From contig NZ_CP104302.1 in NCBI RefSeq assembly GCF_025215495.1, positions 3,924,921 to 3,988,920 of the forward strand: DNA of 64,000 nt, read 5' to 3'. Origin of the DNA: Mycolicibacterium brumae (lineage in GTDB: Bacteria > Actinomycetota > Actinomycetes > Mycobacteriales > Mycobacteriaceae). Below are positions 45,263 to 55,557 of the stretch, piece after piece. Position 1 is the stretch's first letter; every line of letters starts with the position of its first letter. The position numbers were made by a program, and so were the translations under genes. The notes beneath the pieces are model-generated. The model had not been told where the DNA came from. It was given only the letters and a program-made list of their open reading frames with translations, and did no database searches.

Positions 45263-46717
45263 TCAGACGCCGGCGGAGCCCTCCCGGTTCCACCAATCCA
45301 AGAGCTCGGCCCGGGCCTCGTCGGGGTCCAGCGGGCCGCGTTCCATCCGCAGTTCCTTGAGGTGGCGCCAGGCGCGGCCGACCTCCGGTCCGGCCGAGAT
45401 GCCGAGCAGCTCCATGATCGCGTTGCCGTCCAGGTCCGGGCGAACCCGCGCCAGGTCCTCCTTGGCGGCCAGCTCGGCGATCCGGTGCTCCAGCTCGTCG
45501 TAGGTGGCCTGCAGCCGGGCGGCGCGGCGCTTGTTACGGGTGGTGCAGTCGGCGCGGACCAGCTTGTGCAGCCTGGCCAGCAGCGGCCCGGCGTCGGTGA
45601 CGTAGCGGCGCACCGCCGAATCGGTCCACCGGCCGTCCCCGTAGCCGTGGAACCGCAGGTGCAGATACACCAGCTGGGACACGTCGTCGACCATCTGCTT
45701 GGAGTACTTCAACGCCCGCATCCGCTTGCGGGTCAGCTTCGCGCCGACCACCTCGTGGTGGTGGAAACTGACCCCGCCGCCCGGCTCGTGACGACGGGTG
45801 GCGGGCTTGCCGATGTCGTGCAGCAGCGCAGCCCAGCGCAGCACCAGGTCCGGGCCGTCGTCCTCCAGGTCGATGGCCTGACGCAGCACCGTCAACGAAT
45901 GCTGGTAGACGTCCTTGTGCTGGTGGTGCTCGTCGATGGCCATCCGCATCCCGCCGACCTCGGGCAGGATCTGCTCGCCGAGGCCGGTGGACACCATCAC
46001 CTCGATGCCGGCGGCCGGGTCGGCGCCGAGCATCAGCTTGTCCAGTTCCGCGGCGATCCGCTCGGCGGTGATCCGCGACAGCTGCGGCGCCATCTCCTCG
46101 ATGGCCGTCCGCACCCGCGGCGCCAACGCGAAGCCGAGTTGGGAGACGAACCGGGCCGCGCGCAGCATCCGCAGCGGGTCGTCGCCGAACGACACCTGCG
46201 GGGCCGACGGGGTGTCGAGCACCCGCTCCCGCAGCGCGGCCAGCCCGTTCAGCGGATCGACGAACTCACCGGGTCCGTCGGCGGTGATGCGGACCGCCAT
46301 CGCGTTGACGGTGAAGTCCCGGCGCACCAGATCACCGGCCAGGGTGTCGCCGAAGGCGACCGTCGGGTTGCGCGACACCTGGTCATAACTGTCGGCCCGA
46401 TAGGTGGTGATCTCCACCTGGTGGCCATGGCGCGCGGCGCCGACCGTCCCGAACGCGATGCCGGTGTCCCACATCGCGTCGGCCCACGGCTGCAGTATGC
46501 GTTGCACTTCGTCGGGTCGGGCGCTGGTGGTGAAGTCGAGGTCGCCGCCGAGCCGGCCCAGCAGCGCGTCGCGCACCGTGCCGCCGACCAGGTACAGCTC
46601 ATGTCCGGCGAGCTGGAAGCGCGCGCCGAGGTCCGCCAGCACGTGACGGTGGCCGGTCAGCGCGACGGCCGCGCGCGCCAGCAGCTCCGCGTCGGCGGTG
46701 TCATCGGTGTCGGGCAC
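45263..46717 (-). CDS. pcnA: CCA tRNA nucleotidyltransferase
   Basis: 484 aa from a GTG at 46717. The nucleotidyltransferase head is LYLVGGTVRDALLGRLGGDLDFTT, with catalytic aspartates in DLD; RRDFTVNAMAV and GDDPLRMLRAARF follow. A C-terminal HD domain (LLHDIGKPATRR, FHHHEVVGAKL) probably gives phosphohydrolase activity. Despite the name used in mycobacteria it should add CCA to tRNA 3' ends. Divergent from a tiny membrane protein gene 58 bp away. Confidence 0.93.
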   Translation of the reverse strand: MPDTDDTADAELLARAAVALTGHRHVLADLGARFQLAGHELYLVGGTVRDALLGRLGGDLDFTTSARPDEVQRILQPWADAMWDTGIAFGTVGAARHGHQVEITTYRADSYDQVSRNPTVAFGDTLAGDLVRRDFTVNAMAVRITADGPGEFVDPLNGLAALRERVLDTPSAPQVSFGDDPLRMLRAARFVSQLGFALAPRVRTAIEEMAPQLSRITAERIAAELDKLMLGADPAAGIEVMVSTGLGEQILPEVGGMRMAIDEHHQHKDVYQHSLTVLRQAIDLEDDGPDLVLRWAALLHDIGKPATRRHEPGGGVSFHHHEVVGAKLTRKRMRALKYSKQMVDDVSQLVYLHLRFHGYGDGRWTDSAVRRYVTDAGPLLARLHKLVRADCTTRNKRRAARLQATYDELEHRIAELAAKEDLARVRPDLDGNAIMELLGISAGPEVGRAWRHLKELRMERGPLDPDEARAELLDWWNREGSAGV

Positions 46718-46775
46718 GGTCGACAAGCCTATCGGCGCCGATAGGCTGGACGCACCGAGGTTTGAAGGAGCCAGC

Positions 46776-46898
46776 GTGGACCTCATGCCGTACATCCTGT
46801 TCGCGGTGTTCCTGCTCGCCGTCGTGGCGTTCGTGGTGTGGCGGCGACGCCGCAACCGGGGCGACGAGAACGCCCAGCTTCCGCCCTGCTGCCGCTGA
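46776..46898 (+). CDS. Tiny single-pass membrane protein (40 aa)
   Basis: GTG start with AAGGAG six bases before. It has one hydrophobic helix (PYILFAVFLLAVVAFVVW) followed by a strongly basic RRRRNR segment and a short tail ending PPCCR. The positive-inside rule puts the tail in the cytoplasm. It lies between pcnA and the Nudix gene, pointing to the latter. No known family recognised. Confidence 0.6.
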   Translation: MDLMPYILFAVFLLAVVAFVVWRRRRNRGDENAQLPPCCR

Positions 46899-46979
46899 CG
46901 GAGTTCACCGGCGGTAAAACTCCCGGTCACCGGCGAGTGCCGTCGATTGGGAATAAACCTGACCGCTACCATCGCTTAG

Positions 46980-47741
46980 GTGTCGGACGGTGAACAGGGC
47001 AGGCCGCGGCGACGCCGTGGCCGCCGCCGCGGTCGCCGTTCGGGTCCGGCTGCCCGCAACCGCGCCGAGCAGTCCCCCGACACCCCGCCGTCGGCCCCGA
47101 GTCCCGACACCGCCGCCCCGGCCTCCCCGGCCCCGTCCCGCCGCCGTCGCGCCGCCACCCGGTTGCGGACGGTGCACGAGATCTCCGCGGGCGGGCTCGT
47201 CATCGACGGCCTGGACGGCCCGCCGGAGGAGGCGCTGGCCGCGCTGATCGGCCGGATCGACCGCCGCGGCCGGATGCTGTGGTCGATGCCGAAGGGGCAT
47301 ATCGAGCAGGGCGAGACCGCCGAGCAGACCGCCATCCGCGAGGTCGCCGAGGAGACCGGGATCGAGGGCAAGGTGCTGGCCTGCCTCGGCAGCATCGACT
47401 ACTGGTTCGTCACCGAAGGCCGCCGGGTGCACAAGACGGTGCACCACTATCTGCTGCGGTTCGCCGGCGGTGAGCTGTCCGACAGTGACCGCGAAGTCGC
47501 CAAGGTGGCCTGGGTGCCGCTGTCGGAACTGCCGTCCCGGTTGGCCTACGCCGACGAGCGCCGGCTCGCGGAGGTCGCCGGCAAACTGATCACCCTGCTG
47601 CAGGCCGATGGCCCGTCGGCGCTGCCGCCGCTGCCGCGCAGCGCACCGCGACGACGGCCGCAGACCCATTCCCGCAGCCGCAACCATCGCCCCGACGACG
47701 GCAGCCGCGGGCAGGCAAACGGCCACGGTCCCGCACTGTGA
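46980..47741 (+). CDS. mutT4: Nudix hydrolase (MutT4-like, Rv3908)
   Basis: 253 aa from a GTG. A basic Arg/Pro-rich N-terminal tail (about 65 residues) precedes the Nudix domain. The Nudix box is complete: [12 protein letters not shown] then REVAEETGI. The C-terminus is again basic and disordered. It probably hydrolyses oxidised or modified nucleotides; in M. tuberculosis the orthologous locus is called mutT4. The gene ends in a GTGA overlap with the next gene. Confidence 0.88.
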   Translation: MSDGEQGRPRRRRGRRRGRRSGPAARNRAEQSPDTPPSAPSPDTAAPASPAPSRRRRAATRLRTVHEISAGGLVIDGLDGPPEEALAALIGRIDRRGRMLWSMPKGHIEQGETAEQTAIREVAEETGIEGKVLACLGSIDYWFVTEGRRVHKTVHHYLLRFAGGELSDSDREVAKVAWVPLSELPSRLAYADERRLAEVAGKLITLLQADGPSALPPLPRSAPRRRPQTHSRSRNHRPDDGSRGQANGHGPAL

Positions 47742-50086
47742 TCCACCCCCGCGGGCGCAGCGTGTGGGCGGTGCTGGTCGTGCTGCTGCTGGTCCTGGCC
47801 CCCGCCGCGCTGCCCCCGCGCGCAGCCGCCGAGCCCGAGACACAGTTCCTGCGGGTCGAGCTGTCGCGGGTGACCCCCGAATTGGTCGACACCGCCAGCG
47901 ATCCGACCGTGACTGTCGAAGCCAGCATCGTCAATGTCGGCGACCGCCCGGTCAACGACGTGGTGGCGCGGCTGGAGCGGGCGCAACCACTGGCCGCCAC
48001 CACGGGGTTGCGCACCACCCTGACCGAGGTCGCCACCACCGGGTATGAGCCGGTCGGCCCGTTCCTGGACATCCCGGGCCCGCTGCAGCCGGGTGAGCGG
48101 GCCTCGGTGCGCTTCGATTACCCGCTGCGTTCGGTCGGCGCGGAGTCCCTCGGCATCGACCACCCGGGGGTCTACCCGCTGCTGGTGAATGTGAACGGCA
48201 CGCCGGACTTCGGATCGCCGGCCCGCCTCGCGGACACCCGGTTCCTGCTTCCCGTGCTGGGCGCCCCGTCGGCGTCCGGGGACCCGGAATCCTTCGCCGG
48301 ACCCGACGACGCCACCGGCCCGGACGTCGTCATCGTCCCGGACACCACCCGCCCGGTCCGACTGACCATGCTCTGGCCGCTGGCCGACCGGCCTCGACTG
48401 GCGCCCGGGCTCCCCGGCGGCGCCACCCCGATCCGGTTGATCGACGACGAGCTGGCGACCGAACTGTCCCCCGGCGGCCGGTTGGACGCGTTGCTGTCGA
48501 CGGTCGAGTTCGCCACCGCCGCGGAATCAGATCCCGACGGCGATCTCACCGGCGCCCTGTGCCTGGCGGTGGATCCGGACCTGCTGGTGACGGTGAACGC
48601 CATGACCGGCGGCTATCTGGTCCCCGCAAACCCCGACGGGACCGGTGACCTGCGCCCCGGCACGGGCGAGGCCGCGGCGGTCGCCTGGCTGGACCGGTTG
48701 CGCAAGCTCGCGGACCGGATGTGCGTGACCGCGCTGCCGTACGCCCAAACCGACCTCGACGCGGTGCAGCGCGTCGGCGACGACCAGCTGTCGGCCTTCG
48801 CCACCACCGGCGCCGAGGACCTGGTGGATCAACTGCTCGGCGTGACCTCGCTGCGCGGTCTCACCGTGTTCGGCGACGGCCCGCTCACCCCGGACGCGTT
48901 GGCGCTGCTGAACCACAACGGCACGGCGGTGGCGATCGCGCCGGCCTCGGCGACCGCGGAGTCCACCCCCGATCTCGGCCGGCGCCGAGTCAGCGACCAG
49001 GTCGCGGTGGCCCCGTTCGACCCGTCGGTGGCGGCCACCCTGGGGGCGCTCGGCGACCAGCCCGTCACCCCGGGCTATCTGGACACCTCGCTGGTCCCCG
49101 ACCGGCCGGAATCCTCGGCGGCGGCTCGCCGGCAGGACGCGGTGGGCGCGGTGCTGTGGCAGAGCCTGCATCCCGACGCCGAACCCCGGGACCAGATCCT
49201 CGCCCCTCCCCCGAACTGGGGGGTGAGCCCCGACGACGCCACCGCTGTGCTGCGCGCGCTGTCCACCCTGCTGGGCTCGGGGCTGGCGACGCCGCTGCCG
49301 CTACCTAACCTGATCGCCGAAACCGCGACCCTGCCGGGACCGCCGACTCCGGTCGACGAGTTCCCCACCGCCGCGCGGTTCGACGACTCGGTGATCGGCG
49401 CCATCAGCGACCAGAGCGCCCGGCTGCGCGGCCTGACCGAGGCGTTGGGGACGAACGCGCAGACCGGATTGACCGGCCAGGCCTACACCGCGCCGCTGCG
49501 CGAGGACATGCTGCGGGCGCTGAGCCAGTCCCAGCCGCTGGATGACCGCAACGGTCGCGCGCACCGCGCGCTGCAGTCCGTCGGCGGCACCATCGCCGAC
49601 CTGTTCGGCGCGGTGCAGATCATCAACCCGGGTGGTTCCTACACCCTGGCGACCGAACGCAGCCCGCTGCCGTTGGCGTTCCGCAACGATCTGGCGGTCC
49701 CGATCCGGGTCCGGCTGCTCGTCGACGGGCCGCCGGGCATGACCGTCGGCGACGTCGGAGAGTTGGAACTGCCGCCGGGCTTCCTGCCCGTCAAGGTGCC
49801 GATCGAAGTGCACTTCACCCAGCGGTTCGCCGTCGACGTCGCGGTGCAGACCCCCGGCGGGCTGCCATTGGGCGAGCCGGTCCGGCTCTCCCTGCATTCC
49901 AACGCCTACGGCAAGGTGCTGTTCTTCGTCACGCTGGTGGCCGGCGCGACGCTGGCGCTGCTGACCGGCCGGAGATTGTGGCACCGATTCCGCGGCCGGC
50001 CCGACCGCGCCGACCTGGAACCGCCGGAGGCCGACCACCTGCACTGGCCGCACCGCACACCCGAGGAACCCGGAGGAAAGCCATGA
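47738..50086 (+). CDS. DUF6049 secreted/membrane protein (Rv3909-like)
   Basis: 782 aa from a GTG overlapping the Nudix stop. It has a signal peptide ([18 protein letters not shown]), a large extracytoplasmic region, and a C-terminal membrane helix ([18 protein letters not shown]) with a short charged cytoplasmic tail. An Ig-like stretch occurs near the end ([20 protein letters not shown]). The gene is always found beside mviN in actinobacteria and couples to it by ATGA overlap, so a role in lipid II flipping or wall synthesis is likely. No enzymatic motif. Confidence 0.85.
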   Translation: MIHPRGRSVWAVLVVLLLVLAPAALPPRAAAEPETQFLRVELSRVTPELVDTASDPTVTVEASIVNVGDRPVNDVVARLERAQPLAATTGLRTTLTEVATTGYEPVGPFLDIPGPLQPGERASVRFDYPLRSVGAESLGIDHPGVYPLLVNVNGTPDFGSPARLADTRFLLPVLGAPSASGDPESFAGPDDATGPDVVIVPDTTRPVRLTMLWPLADRPRLAPGLPGGATPIRLIDDELATELSPGGRLDALLSTVEFATAAESDPDGDLTGALCLAVDPDLLVTVNAMTGGYLVPANPDGTGDLRPGTGEAAAVAWLDRLRKLADRMCVTALPYAQTDLDAVQRVGDDQLSAFATTGAEDLVDQLLGVTSLRGLTVFGDGPLTPDALALLNHNGTAVAIAPASATAESTPDLGRRRVSDQVAVAPFDPSVAATLGALGDQPVTPGYLDTSLVPDRPESSAAARRQDAVGAVLWQSLHPDAEPRDQILAPPPNWGVSPDDATAVLRALSTLLGSGLATPLPLPNLIAETATLPGPPTPVDEFPTAARFDDSVIGAISDQSARLRGLTEALGTNAQTGLTGQAYTAPLREDMLRALSQSQPLDDRNGRAHRALQSVGGTIADLFGAVQIINPGGSYTLATERSPLPLAFRNDLAVPIRVRLLVDGPPGMTVGDVGELELPPGFLPVKVPIEVHFTQRFAVDVAVQTPGGLPLGEPVRLSLHSNAYGKVLFFVTLVAGATLALLTGRRLWHRFRGRPDRADLEPPEADHLHWPHRTPEEPGGKP

Positions 50087-53000
50087 CGTCCTCTGCCGAC
50101 AAGCCCCCGGTGCGCGAGGAGCTCTCCGACAAAGCGGTGGTGTCCCGGTCCTGGGGGATGGCCTTCGCCACGCTGATCAGCCGGATCACCGGGTTCATCC
50201 GGATCGTGCTGCTGGCCGCGATTCTCGGCGCGGCGCTGTCCAGCGCCTTCACCGTGGCCAATCAGCTGCCCAACCTTGTCGCGGCGCTGGTGCTGGAGGC
50301 CACCTTCACCGCCATCGTCATCCCGGTGCTGGCCCGCGCCGAACGCGACGATCCCGACAACGGCGCGGCGTTCATCCGGCGGTTGGTCACCATCGCCACC
50401 GCGCTGCTGGCGGTGGCGACCATCGTCTCGGTGGCCGCCGCCCCGTTCCTGGTCCGGATGATGCTGGGCGATGACCCGCAGGTCAATCAGCCGCTGACGA
50501 CGGCGTTCGCCTATCTGCTGTTGCCGCAGGTCATCTTCTACGGGTTGACCGCGGTGTACATGGCGATCCTGAACACCCGCAACATCTTCGGGCCGCCGGC
50601 CTGGGCGCCGGTGGTCAACAATGTGGTGGCCATCGCGACCCTCGGTGTGTATCTGCTTGTGCCGGGCGAACTTTCGATCGACCCGGTGGAGATGGGCAAT
50701 GCGAAACTGCTGGTGCTGGGCATCGGCACCACCCTCGGCGTGGTGGCTCAGGCCTCGGTGCTGCTGGTCTCCATCCGGCGGCAGAACATCAGCCTGAAAC
50801 CGCTGTGGGGCATCGACGCCCGGCTGAAGCGCTTCGGCGCGATGGCCGCGGCGATGGTGCTCTACGTGCTGATCTCGCAGATCGGCCTGGTCGTCGGCAA
50901 CCAGATCGCCAGCACCGCCGCCGCGTCGGGCCCGGCGATCTACAACTACACCTGGCTGGTGCTGATGCTGCCGTTCGGCATGATCGGCGTCACCGTGCTG
51001 ACCGTGGTGATGCCGCGGCTGAGCCGCAACGCCGCCGCCGACGACACCGCCGGGGTGCTCGCGGACCTGTCGCTGGCCACCCGGCTGACCATGATCACGT
51101 TGATCCCGATCGTCGCGTTCATGACGGTAGCCGGGCCGGCGATGGGCAGCGCGTTGTTCGCCTACGGCAACTTCGGTTCGGTCGACGCGAACTATCTCGG
51201 CATCTCCATCGCGCTCTCGGCGTTCACCCTGATTCCGTATTCGATGACGCTGCTGCAGCTGCGGGTGTTCTACGCCCGCGAGCAGCCCTGGATCCCTATC
51301 GCGGTGATCCTCGGCATCACCGCCGTCAAGATCGTCTTCTCGCTGATGGCGCCGCACCTGACCGACAACCCGGAGCTGGTCGCCGGTTACCTGGGGGCCG
51401 CCAACGGCCTCGGTTTCGTGGCCGGCGCGGTCGTCGGGCACGTGCTGTTGCGCCGGACGCTGCGCCCGCCGTCGGGCCGGTTGTACGGCGGTTCCGAAGT
51501 GCGCACCGTCGCAGTGACGTTGGGCGCCGCGCTGCTCGCGGCGTTGTTCGGGTACCTGTTCGACCGGGTCGCCGGGCTGGCCACGCTGACCGAGCGCGGC
51601 GGCGGGCCCGGCTCGCTGCTGCGGCTGGCGCTGCTGGGTCTGGTCATGCTGCCGATCGTGGTGGCGGTGATGGTGGTGGCCCGGGTGCCGGAGGCGCTGG
51701 CCGCCCGGGACATGCTCCGCCGTTGCCTCGGCCGGGCGCCGCTGGAAACTGTCGCCGTGTCGACGCCGGTGGCGGACCCGCTGACGTACTCTGACCCGAT
51801 AAACGAGCCCGCATCGGCGCAGGCGGCGGCCCCCATGGTCGCCGCGGCGTCGCCGCCCGCGAAAGGATCCGCGGTGACCGACAGTCATCCAGACGATTCG
51901 AACTTGGCGCCAGCCGAGGGCTCTCTGGTGCCCGGAGCCTTGGTCTCCGACGGACGGTACCGCCTCCTGGTCTGCCACGGCGGCCCCGAGCATCTGCAGT
52001 TCTGGCAGGCCCTCGACACCGCCCTGGACCGCCAGGTCGCGTTGACCTTCATCGATCCCGACGGCGCGCTGCCGCCGGGCCAGCTGCGGGAAATCCTCTC
52101 CCGGACAATGCGGTTGAGCCAGATCACCGGATCCGGCATCGCCCGGATCCTGGATGTCACCGACACCGGCGCCGGCGGGCTGGTGGTGTCGGAATGGATC
52201 CGCGGCGGTTCGCTGCGCGAGGTCGCGGCCACCTCCCCGTCACCCATCGGCGGCGCCCGCGCCGTTCAGTCGCTGGCCGCCTCCGCTGCGGCCGCCCACA
52301 AGGCCGGCGTCGCGATGTCGCTGGACCATCCGGCCCGGCTGCGGGTCAGCATCGAAGGCGATGTGGCGCTGGCGTTCCCGGCGACCATGCCCGACGCGAC
52401 TCCCGAGGAAGACATCCGCGGGATCGGCGCCAGTCTCTACGCGCTGCTGATCGACCGGTGGCCACTGCCGGAGTCCGGTGTCCCCAGCGGTCTGACGCCG
52501 GCCGACCGCGACGCCGACGGGCAGCCGTTGGAGCCGCGAATCATGAACCGCGGCATCCCGTTCCAGATTTCGGCTGCAGCTCTGCGCTCGGTGCAGGACA
52601 ACGCCGGCATCCGGACCGCGCCGACCATGCTCAATCTTCTGCAACAGGCCACCGCGGTCGCCGACCGCACCGCGCTGATCGACTCCGTCGAGACCCCCGA
52701 GCCCGACGCCAAGAGCGGAAAGGGCGCCGCAGCCGAGCCGGACGCGGCCGCCAAGCGCAAGCGCGCGCTGATCATCGGGATCAGCGTCGGGGCGGCCATC
52801 CTGCTGGTGGCGTTGCTGCTGTTGGCCTCGGTGCTGAACAAGATGTTCGGCGATGTCGGCGGTGGGATCAACGGCGATCAACTCGGCCTCAACGCGCCGT
52901 CGCTGTCGCAATCCAGCACGCCCAACGCCGCTGCCACCGGCGCTGTGGTCAAACCCGTGACGGCGACGGAGTTCTCGCCCGAAGGTGGCTCCGACCATCC

Positions 53001-53391
53001 GGATCAAGCTCCGCTGGCCATCGACGACAACCCGAATTCGGCGTGGACGACCGATGAGTACACCGATCCGGTCCCGTTCCCGAACTTCAAGATCGGGCTG
53101 GGGCTGATGCTGGAACTGCCCGACCCGACGAAGGTCGGCTCGGTGACGTTGACGGTGCCCAGCACCGGAACCGCGGTGCAGATCCGGTCGGCGAAGTCGC
53201 AGACGCCGTCGTCGCTGGCGGACACCACCGAGCTGACCCAGCCGGTCACCCTGCAGCCCGGCAAGAACACCATCCCGGTGAACGCCGCCGAGCCGACCGA
53301 GCATCTGCTGATCTGGATCACCACGATGGGAACCACCGGCGGGAAGAACAAGACGGAGATCTCCGACGTCGTGGTCAATTCCGCGGGCTAG
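50083..53391 (+). CDS. mviN: MurJ/MviN lipid II flippase with fused pseudokinase and extracellular domain
   Basis: 1102 aa. Residues about 20-540 form the MurJ core with 14 membrane helices (WGMAFATLISRITGFIRIVL; NQLPNLVAALVLEATFTAI). About 620-860 is a kinase-like domain (GALVSDGRYRLLVCHGGPEH) that lacks the catalytic HRD/DFG residues, a pseudokinase. A further membrane helix (ALIIGISVGAAILLVALLLL) leads to a C-terminal outer domain (about 960-1102) resembling discoidin/galactose-binding folds. In mycobacteria PknB phosphorylates this pseudokinase so that it binds FhaA and restrains peptidoglycan synthesis. Start ATG overlaps the upstream stop. Confidence 0.95.
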   Translation: MTSSADKPPVREELSDKAVVSRSWGMAFATLISRITGFIRIVLLAAILGAALSSAFTVANQLPNLVAALVLEATFTAIVIPVLARAERDDPDNGAAFIRRLVTIATALLAVATIVSVAAAPFLVRMMLGDDPQVNQPLTTAFAYLLLPQVIFYGLTAVYMAILNTRNIFGPPAWAPVVNNVVAIATLGVYLLVPGELSIDPVEMGNAKLLVLGIGTTLGVVAQASVLLVSIRRQNISLKPLWGIDARLKRFGAMAAAMVLYVLISQIGLVVGNQIASTAAASGPAIYNYTWLVLMLPFGMIGVTVLTVVMPRLSRNAAADDTAGVLADLSLATRLTMITLIPIVAFMTVAGPAMGSALFAYGNFGSVDANYLGISIALSAFTLIPYSMTLLQLRVFYAREQPWIPIAVILGITAVKIVFSLMAPHLTDNPELVAGYLGAANGLGFVAGAVVGHVLLRRTLRPPSGRLYGGSEVRTVAVTLGAALLAALFGYLFDRVAGLATLTERGGGPGSLLRLALLGLVMLPIVVAVMVVARVPEALAARDMLRRCLGRAPLETVAVSTPVADPLTYSDPINEPASAQAAAPMVAAASPPAKGSAVTDSHPDDSNLAPAEGSLVPGALVSDGRYRLLVCHGGPEHLQFWQALDTALDRQVALTFIDPDGALPPGQLREILSRTMRLSQITGSGIARILDVTDTGAGGLVVSEWIRGGSLREVAATSPSPIGGARAVQSLAASAAAAHKAGVAMSLDHPARLRVSIEGDVALAFPATMPDATPEEDIRGIGASLYALLIDRWPLPESGVPSGLTPADRDADGQPLEPRIMNRGIPFQISAAALRSVQDNAGIRTAPTMLNLLQQATAVADRTALIDSVETPEPDAKSGKGAAAEPDAAAKRKRALIIGISVGAAILLVALLLLASVLNKMFGDVGGGINGDQLGLNAPSLSQSSTPNAAATGAVVKPVTATEFSPEGGSDHPDQAPLAIDDNPNSAWTTDEYTDPVPFPNFKIGLGLMLELPDPTKVGSVTLTVPSTGTAVQIRSAKSQTPSSLADTTELTQPVTLQPGKNTIPVNAAEPTEHLLIWITTMGTTGGKNKTEISDVVVNSAG

Positions 53392-53455
53392 GTTTATCCA
53401 CAGGCCGCGCCGGCGCTGAAGTGCGACCCGCGGTGGTGCTGGATACCGTCCGGCC

Positions 53456-54025
53456 GTGGACTCCTTCGGTGAATGTCGCAGTGACGCGGAGTTGCTCGCT
53501 GCCCATGTCGCCGGTGACCGGGATGCCTTCGCGCAGTTGTACTCCCGGCACCACGGCCGGCTGAGCCGGCTGGCGCTGGCCAACACCCGCACCCGGGAAG
53601 ACGCCGCGGACGTGGTGCAGGACGCGATGCTCGCGGCCCACCGCGCGGCCCCGACCTTCCGGCAACAGGCGGCGGTGGGCAGCTGGCTGTACCGGATCGT
53701 GTTGAACTCCTGCCGGGATCGGTTGCGGCGGCATCGAACTCACCCGGTCGAGCCGCTCGACGAGGACCGGGTGAGCGTGCCGGACCGCTGCGGTGAGGTG
53801 GACACCGCCGTCACGGTGCGCCGCGCGTTGATGCAACTGCCGGTGGAACAGCGCGCCGCGGTGCTCGCGGTCGACATGCAGGGCTTGTCGGTGACCGCGA
53901 CGGCGCGGTTGCTCGGTGTCGCGGAGGGCACCGTGAAGAGCCGCTGTCACCGCGGGCGACGTCGACTGGCCCTCACCTTGGCCGATCGGCCCCCTGAGCA
54001 GCGCACGGGAACAACACGCGCCTAA
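53456..54025 (+). CDS. sigM: ECF sigma factor SigM
   Basis: 189 aa from GTG at 53456. Region 2: [20 protein letters not shown], then [19 protein letters not shown] (core binding and -10 recognition). Region 4: [20 protein letters not shown], then [20 protein letters not shown] (HTH for -35). Position between mviN and trxB is as in M. tuberculosis. The expected anti-sigma gene (rsmA) directly after sigM is missing here: only 61 bp separate it from trxB. Confidence 0.93.
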   Translation: MDSFGECRSDAELLAAHVAGDRDAFAQLYSRHHGRLSRLALANTRTREDAADVVQDAMLAAHRAAPTFRQQAAVGSWLYRIVLNSCRDRLRRHRTHPVEPLDEDRVSVPDRCGEVDTAVTVRRALMQLPVEQRAAVLAVDMQGLSVTATARLLGVAEGTVKSRCHRGRRRLALTLADRPPEQRTGTTRA

Positions 54026-54032
54026 CCTTGGT

Positions 54033-54061
54033 TTGACATCATGGCGGCGTCGACATACCGC
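54033..54061 (+). promoter_or_regulatory. Candidate trxB promoter
   Basis: A perfect TTGACA (54033-54038) is followed 17 bp later by TACCGC (54056-54061), a weak -10, ending 25 bp before the trxB start. It sits in the short sigM-trxB gap. A GGGAAC at 54008-54013 could be an ECF -35 element, but no matching -10 is obvious. Confidence 0.35.
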
Positions 54062-54086
54062 GCCGACCACTGCAGAAAGGTCTCCC

Positions 54087-55082
54087 GTGAGTTCCACTCC
54101 GTCCGCATCCCCCCCGTCTTTGGACCCGGTGCACGACGTCATCGTCATCGGCTCCGGCCCGGCCGGCTACACCGCCGCCATCTACACCGCCCGCGCGGAG
54201 TTGTCGCCGGTGGTGTTCGAGGGGTCCTCGTTCGGCGGCGCGCTGATGACCACCACGGAGGTGGAGAACTACCCGGGGTTCAAGGACGGCATCCAAGGCC
54301 CCGACCTGATGGACCAGATGCGTGAGCAGGCCATCCGGTTCGGTGCGGATCTGCAGATGGACGACGTCGAGCAGGTTTCCCTGGAGGGCCCGGTCAAGTC
54401 CGTCACCACCGCCGGCGGGGAGACCTACCGGGCCCGCGCGGTGATCCTGGCGATGGGCGCCGCCGCACGGTACCTCGGGGTGCCCGGCGAGCAGGAGTTG
54501 CTGGGCCGCGGCGTCAGCGCCTGCGCCACCTGCGACGGCTTCTTCTTCAAGGACCAGGACATCGCGGTGATCGGCGGCGGCGACTCGGCCATGGAGGAGG
54601 CGACCTTCCTCACCCGGTTCGCGCGCAGCGTCACCCTGGTGCACCGCCGCGAGGAGTTCCGCGCGTCCAAGATCATGCTCGAGCGCGCCCGCGCCAACGA
54701 GAAGATCACCTTCCTGACCAACACCACCATCGAGGCGGTCGAAGGCGACACCACCGTCACCGGGCTGCGGGTGCGCAACACCGTCACCGGCGAGGAGTCC
54801 ACCCTGCCGGTCACCGGCGTGTTCGTGGCGATCGGACACGACCCGCGCTCGGAACTGGTCGCCGGAGTCGTCGACCGGGACGAGGCCGGCTATGTGCTGA
54901 CCCGCCCAGGCAGCACCGCCACCACCCTGGAAGGCGTGTTCGCCGCGGGCGATCTCGTCGACCACACCTACCGTCAGGCCATCACCGCCGCCGGCAGCGG
55001 CTGCGCGGCCGCCATCGACGCCGAACGTTGGCTCGCCGACACCGCCGAGTCCAGCACCGAAAAGATTGGAGCCCACCAGTGA
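54087..55082 (+). CDS. trxB: Thioredoxin reductase
   Basis: About 331 aa from the GTG at 54087. The FAD-binding start is [20 protein letters not shown], the redox-active pair is in [16 protein letters not shown] binding in [17 protein letters not shown], and the C-terminal FAD motif is [20 protein letters not shown]. It reduces thioredoxin with NADPH. It overlaps trxA by GTGA, so both are co-translated. The frame is open 18 codons upstream, but those codons overlap the putative promoter. Confidence 0.96.
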   Translation: MSSTPSASPPSLDPVHDVIVIGSGPAGYTAAIYTARAELSPVVFEGSSFGGALMTTTEVENYPGFKDGIQGPDLMDQMREQAIRFGADLQMDDVEQVSLEGPVKSVTTAGGETYRARAVILAMGAAARYLGVPGEQELLGRGVSACATCDGFFFKDQDIAVIGGGDSAMEEATFLTRFARSVTLVHRREEFRASKIMLERARANEKITFLTNTTIEAVEGDTTVTGLRVRNTVTGEESTLPVTGVFVAIGHDPRSELVAGVVDRDEAGYVLTRPGSTATTLEGVFAAGDLVDHTYRQAITAAGSGCAAAIDAERWLADTAESSTEKIGAHQ

Positions 55083-55411
55083 GCGACACCCATGCCACCA
55101 TCACCGTCACCGACGCCTCGTTCAACGACGACGTTCTCACCAGCGACACTCCCGTGCTGGTCGACTTTTGGGCGACCTGGTGCGGCCCGTGCAAGATGGT
55201 CGCCCCGGTGCTGGAGGAGATCGCCAAGGAGCGCGCCGGTGAGTTGACCGTCGCCAAGCTGGACGTCGACGCCAATCCGGGCACCGCGGAGTCCTTCCAG
55301 GTGGTGTCCATTCCGACCCTGATCCTGTTCCGTGACGGCAAGCCGGTCCGCCGGATCGTGGGCGCCAAGGGTAAGGCCGCGCTGCTGCGCGAGCTGGCTG
55401 ACGAACTGTAA
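55079..55411 (+). CDS. trxA: Thioredoxin
   Basis: 110 aa from a GTG overlapping the trxB stop. The active site WCGPCK (Cys35, Cys38) sits in [20 protein letters not shown], and the cis-proline loop is [13 protein letters not shown]. It is the general thiol-disulphide reductant partner of the reductase next door (called trxC in M. tuberculosis). A strong hairpin follows 15 bp downstream. Confidence 0.96.
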   Translation: MSDTHATITVTDASFNDDVLTSDTPVLVDFWATWCGPCKMVAPVLEEIAKERAGELTVAKLDVDANPGTAESFQVVSIPTLILFRDGKPVRRIVGAKGKAALLRELADEL

Positions 55412-55425
55412 TCATTCGGTTCCGC

Positions 55426-55461
55426 ACCGGCCCGCCGACCGCTCCCGGCCGGCGGGCCGGT
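55426..55461 (+). terminator. GC-rich hairpin after trxA
   Basis: A perfect 12-bp stem (ACCGGCCCGCCG with CGGCGGGCCGGT) around a 12-nt loop is extended by TTCGGT/ACCGAA after a bulge. There is no U-tract, as is common for mycobacterial terminators. Confidence 0.75.
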
Positions 55462-55557
55462 TACCGAACGGTTTCCATAATCTCGCTCCCGTCTGAGACA
55501 ATTGGCCGTAGCCTGCCTCCCGTGAGGTAGCCGCTTGAACTGATCGAAGGGCGTGAT

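Noticed and set aside
49906..51993. A 695-codon frame antisense to murJ/mviN
   Set aside because: Rich in His/Arg/Gln low-complexity sequence and fully within well-supported genes on the other strand.
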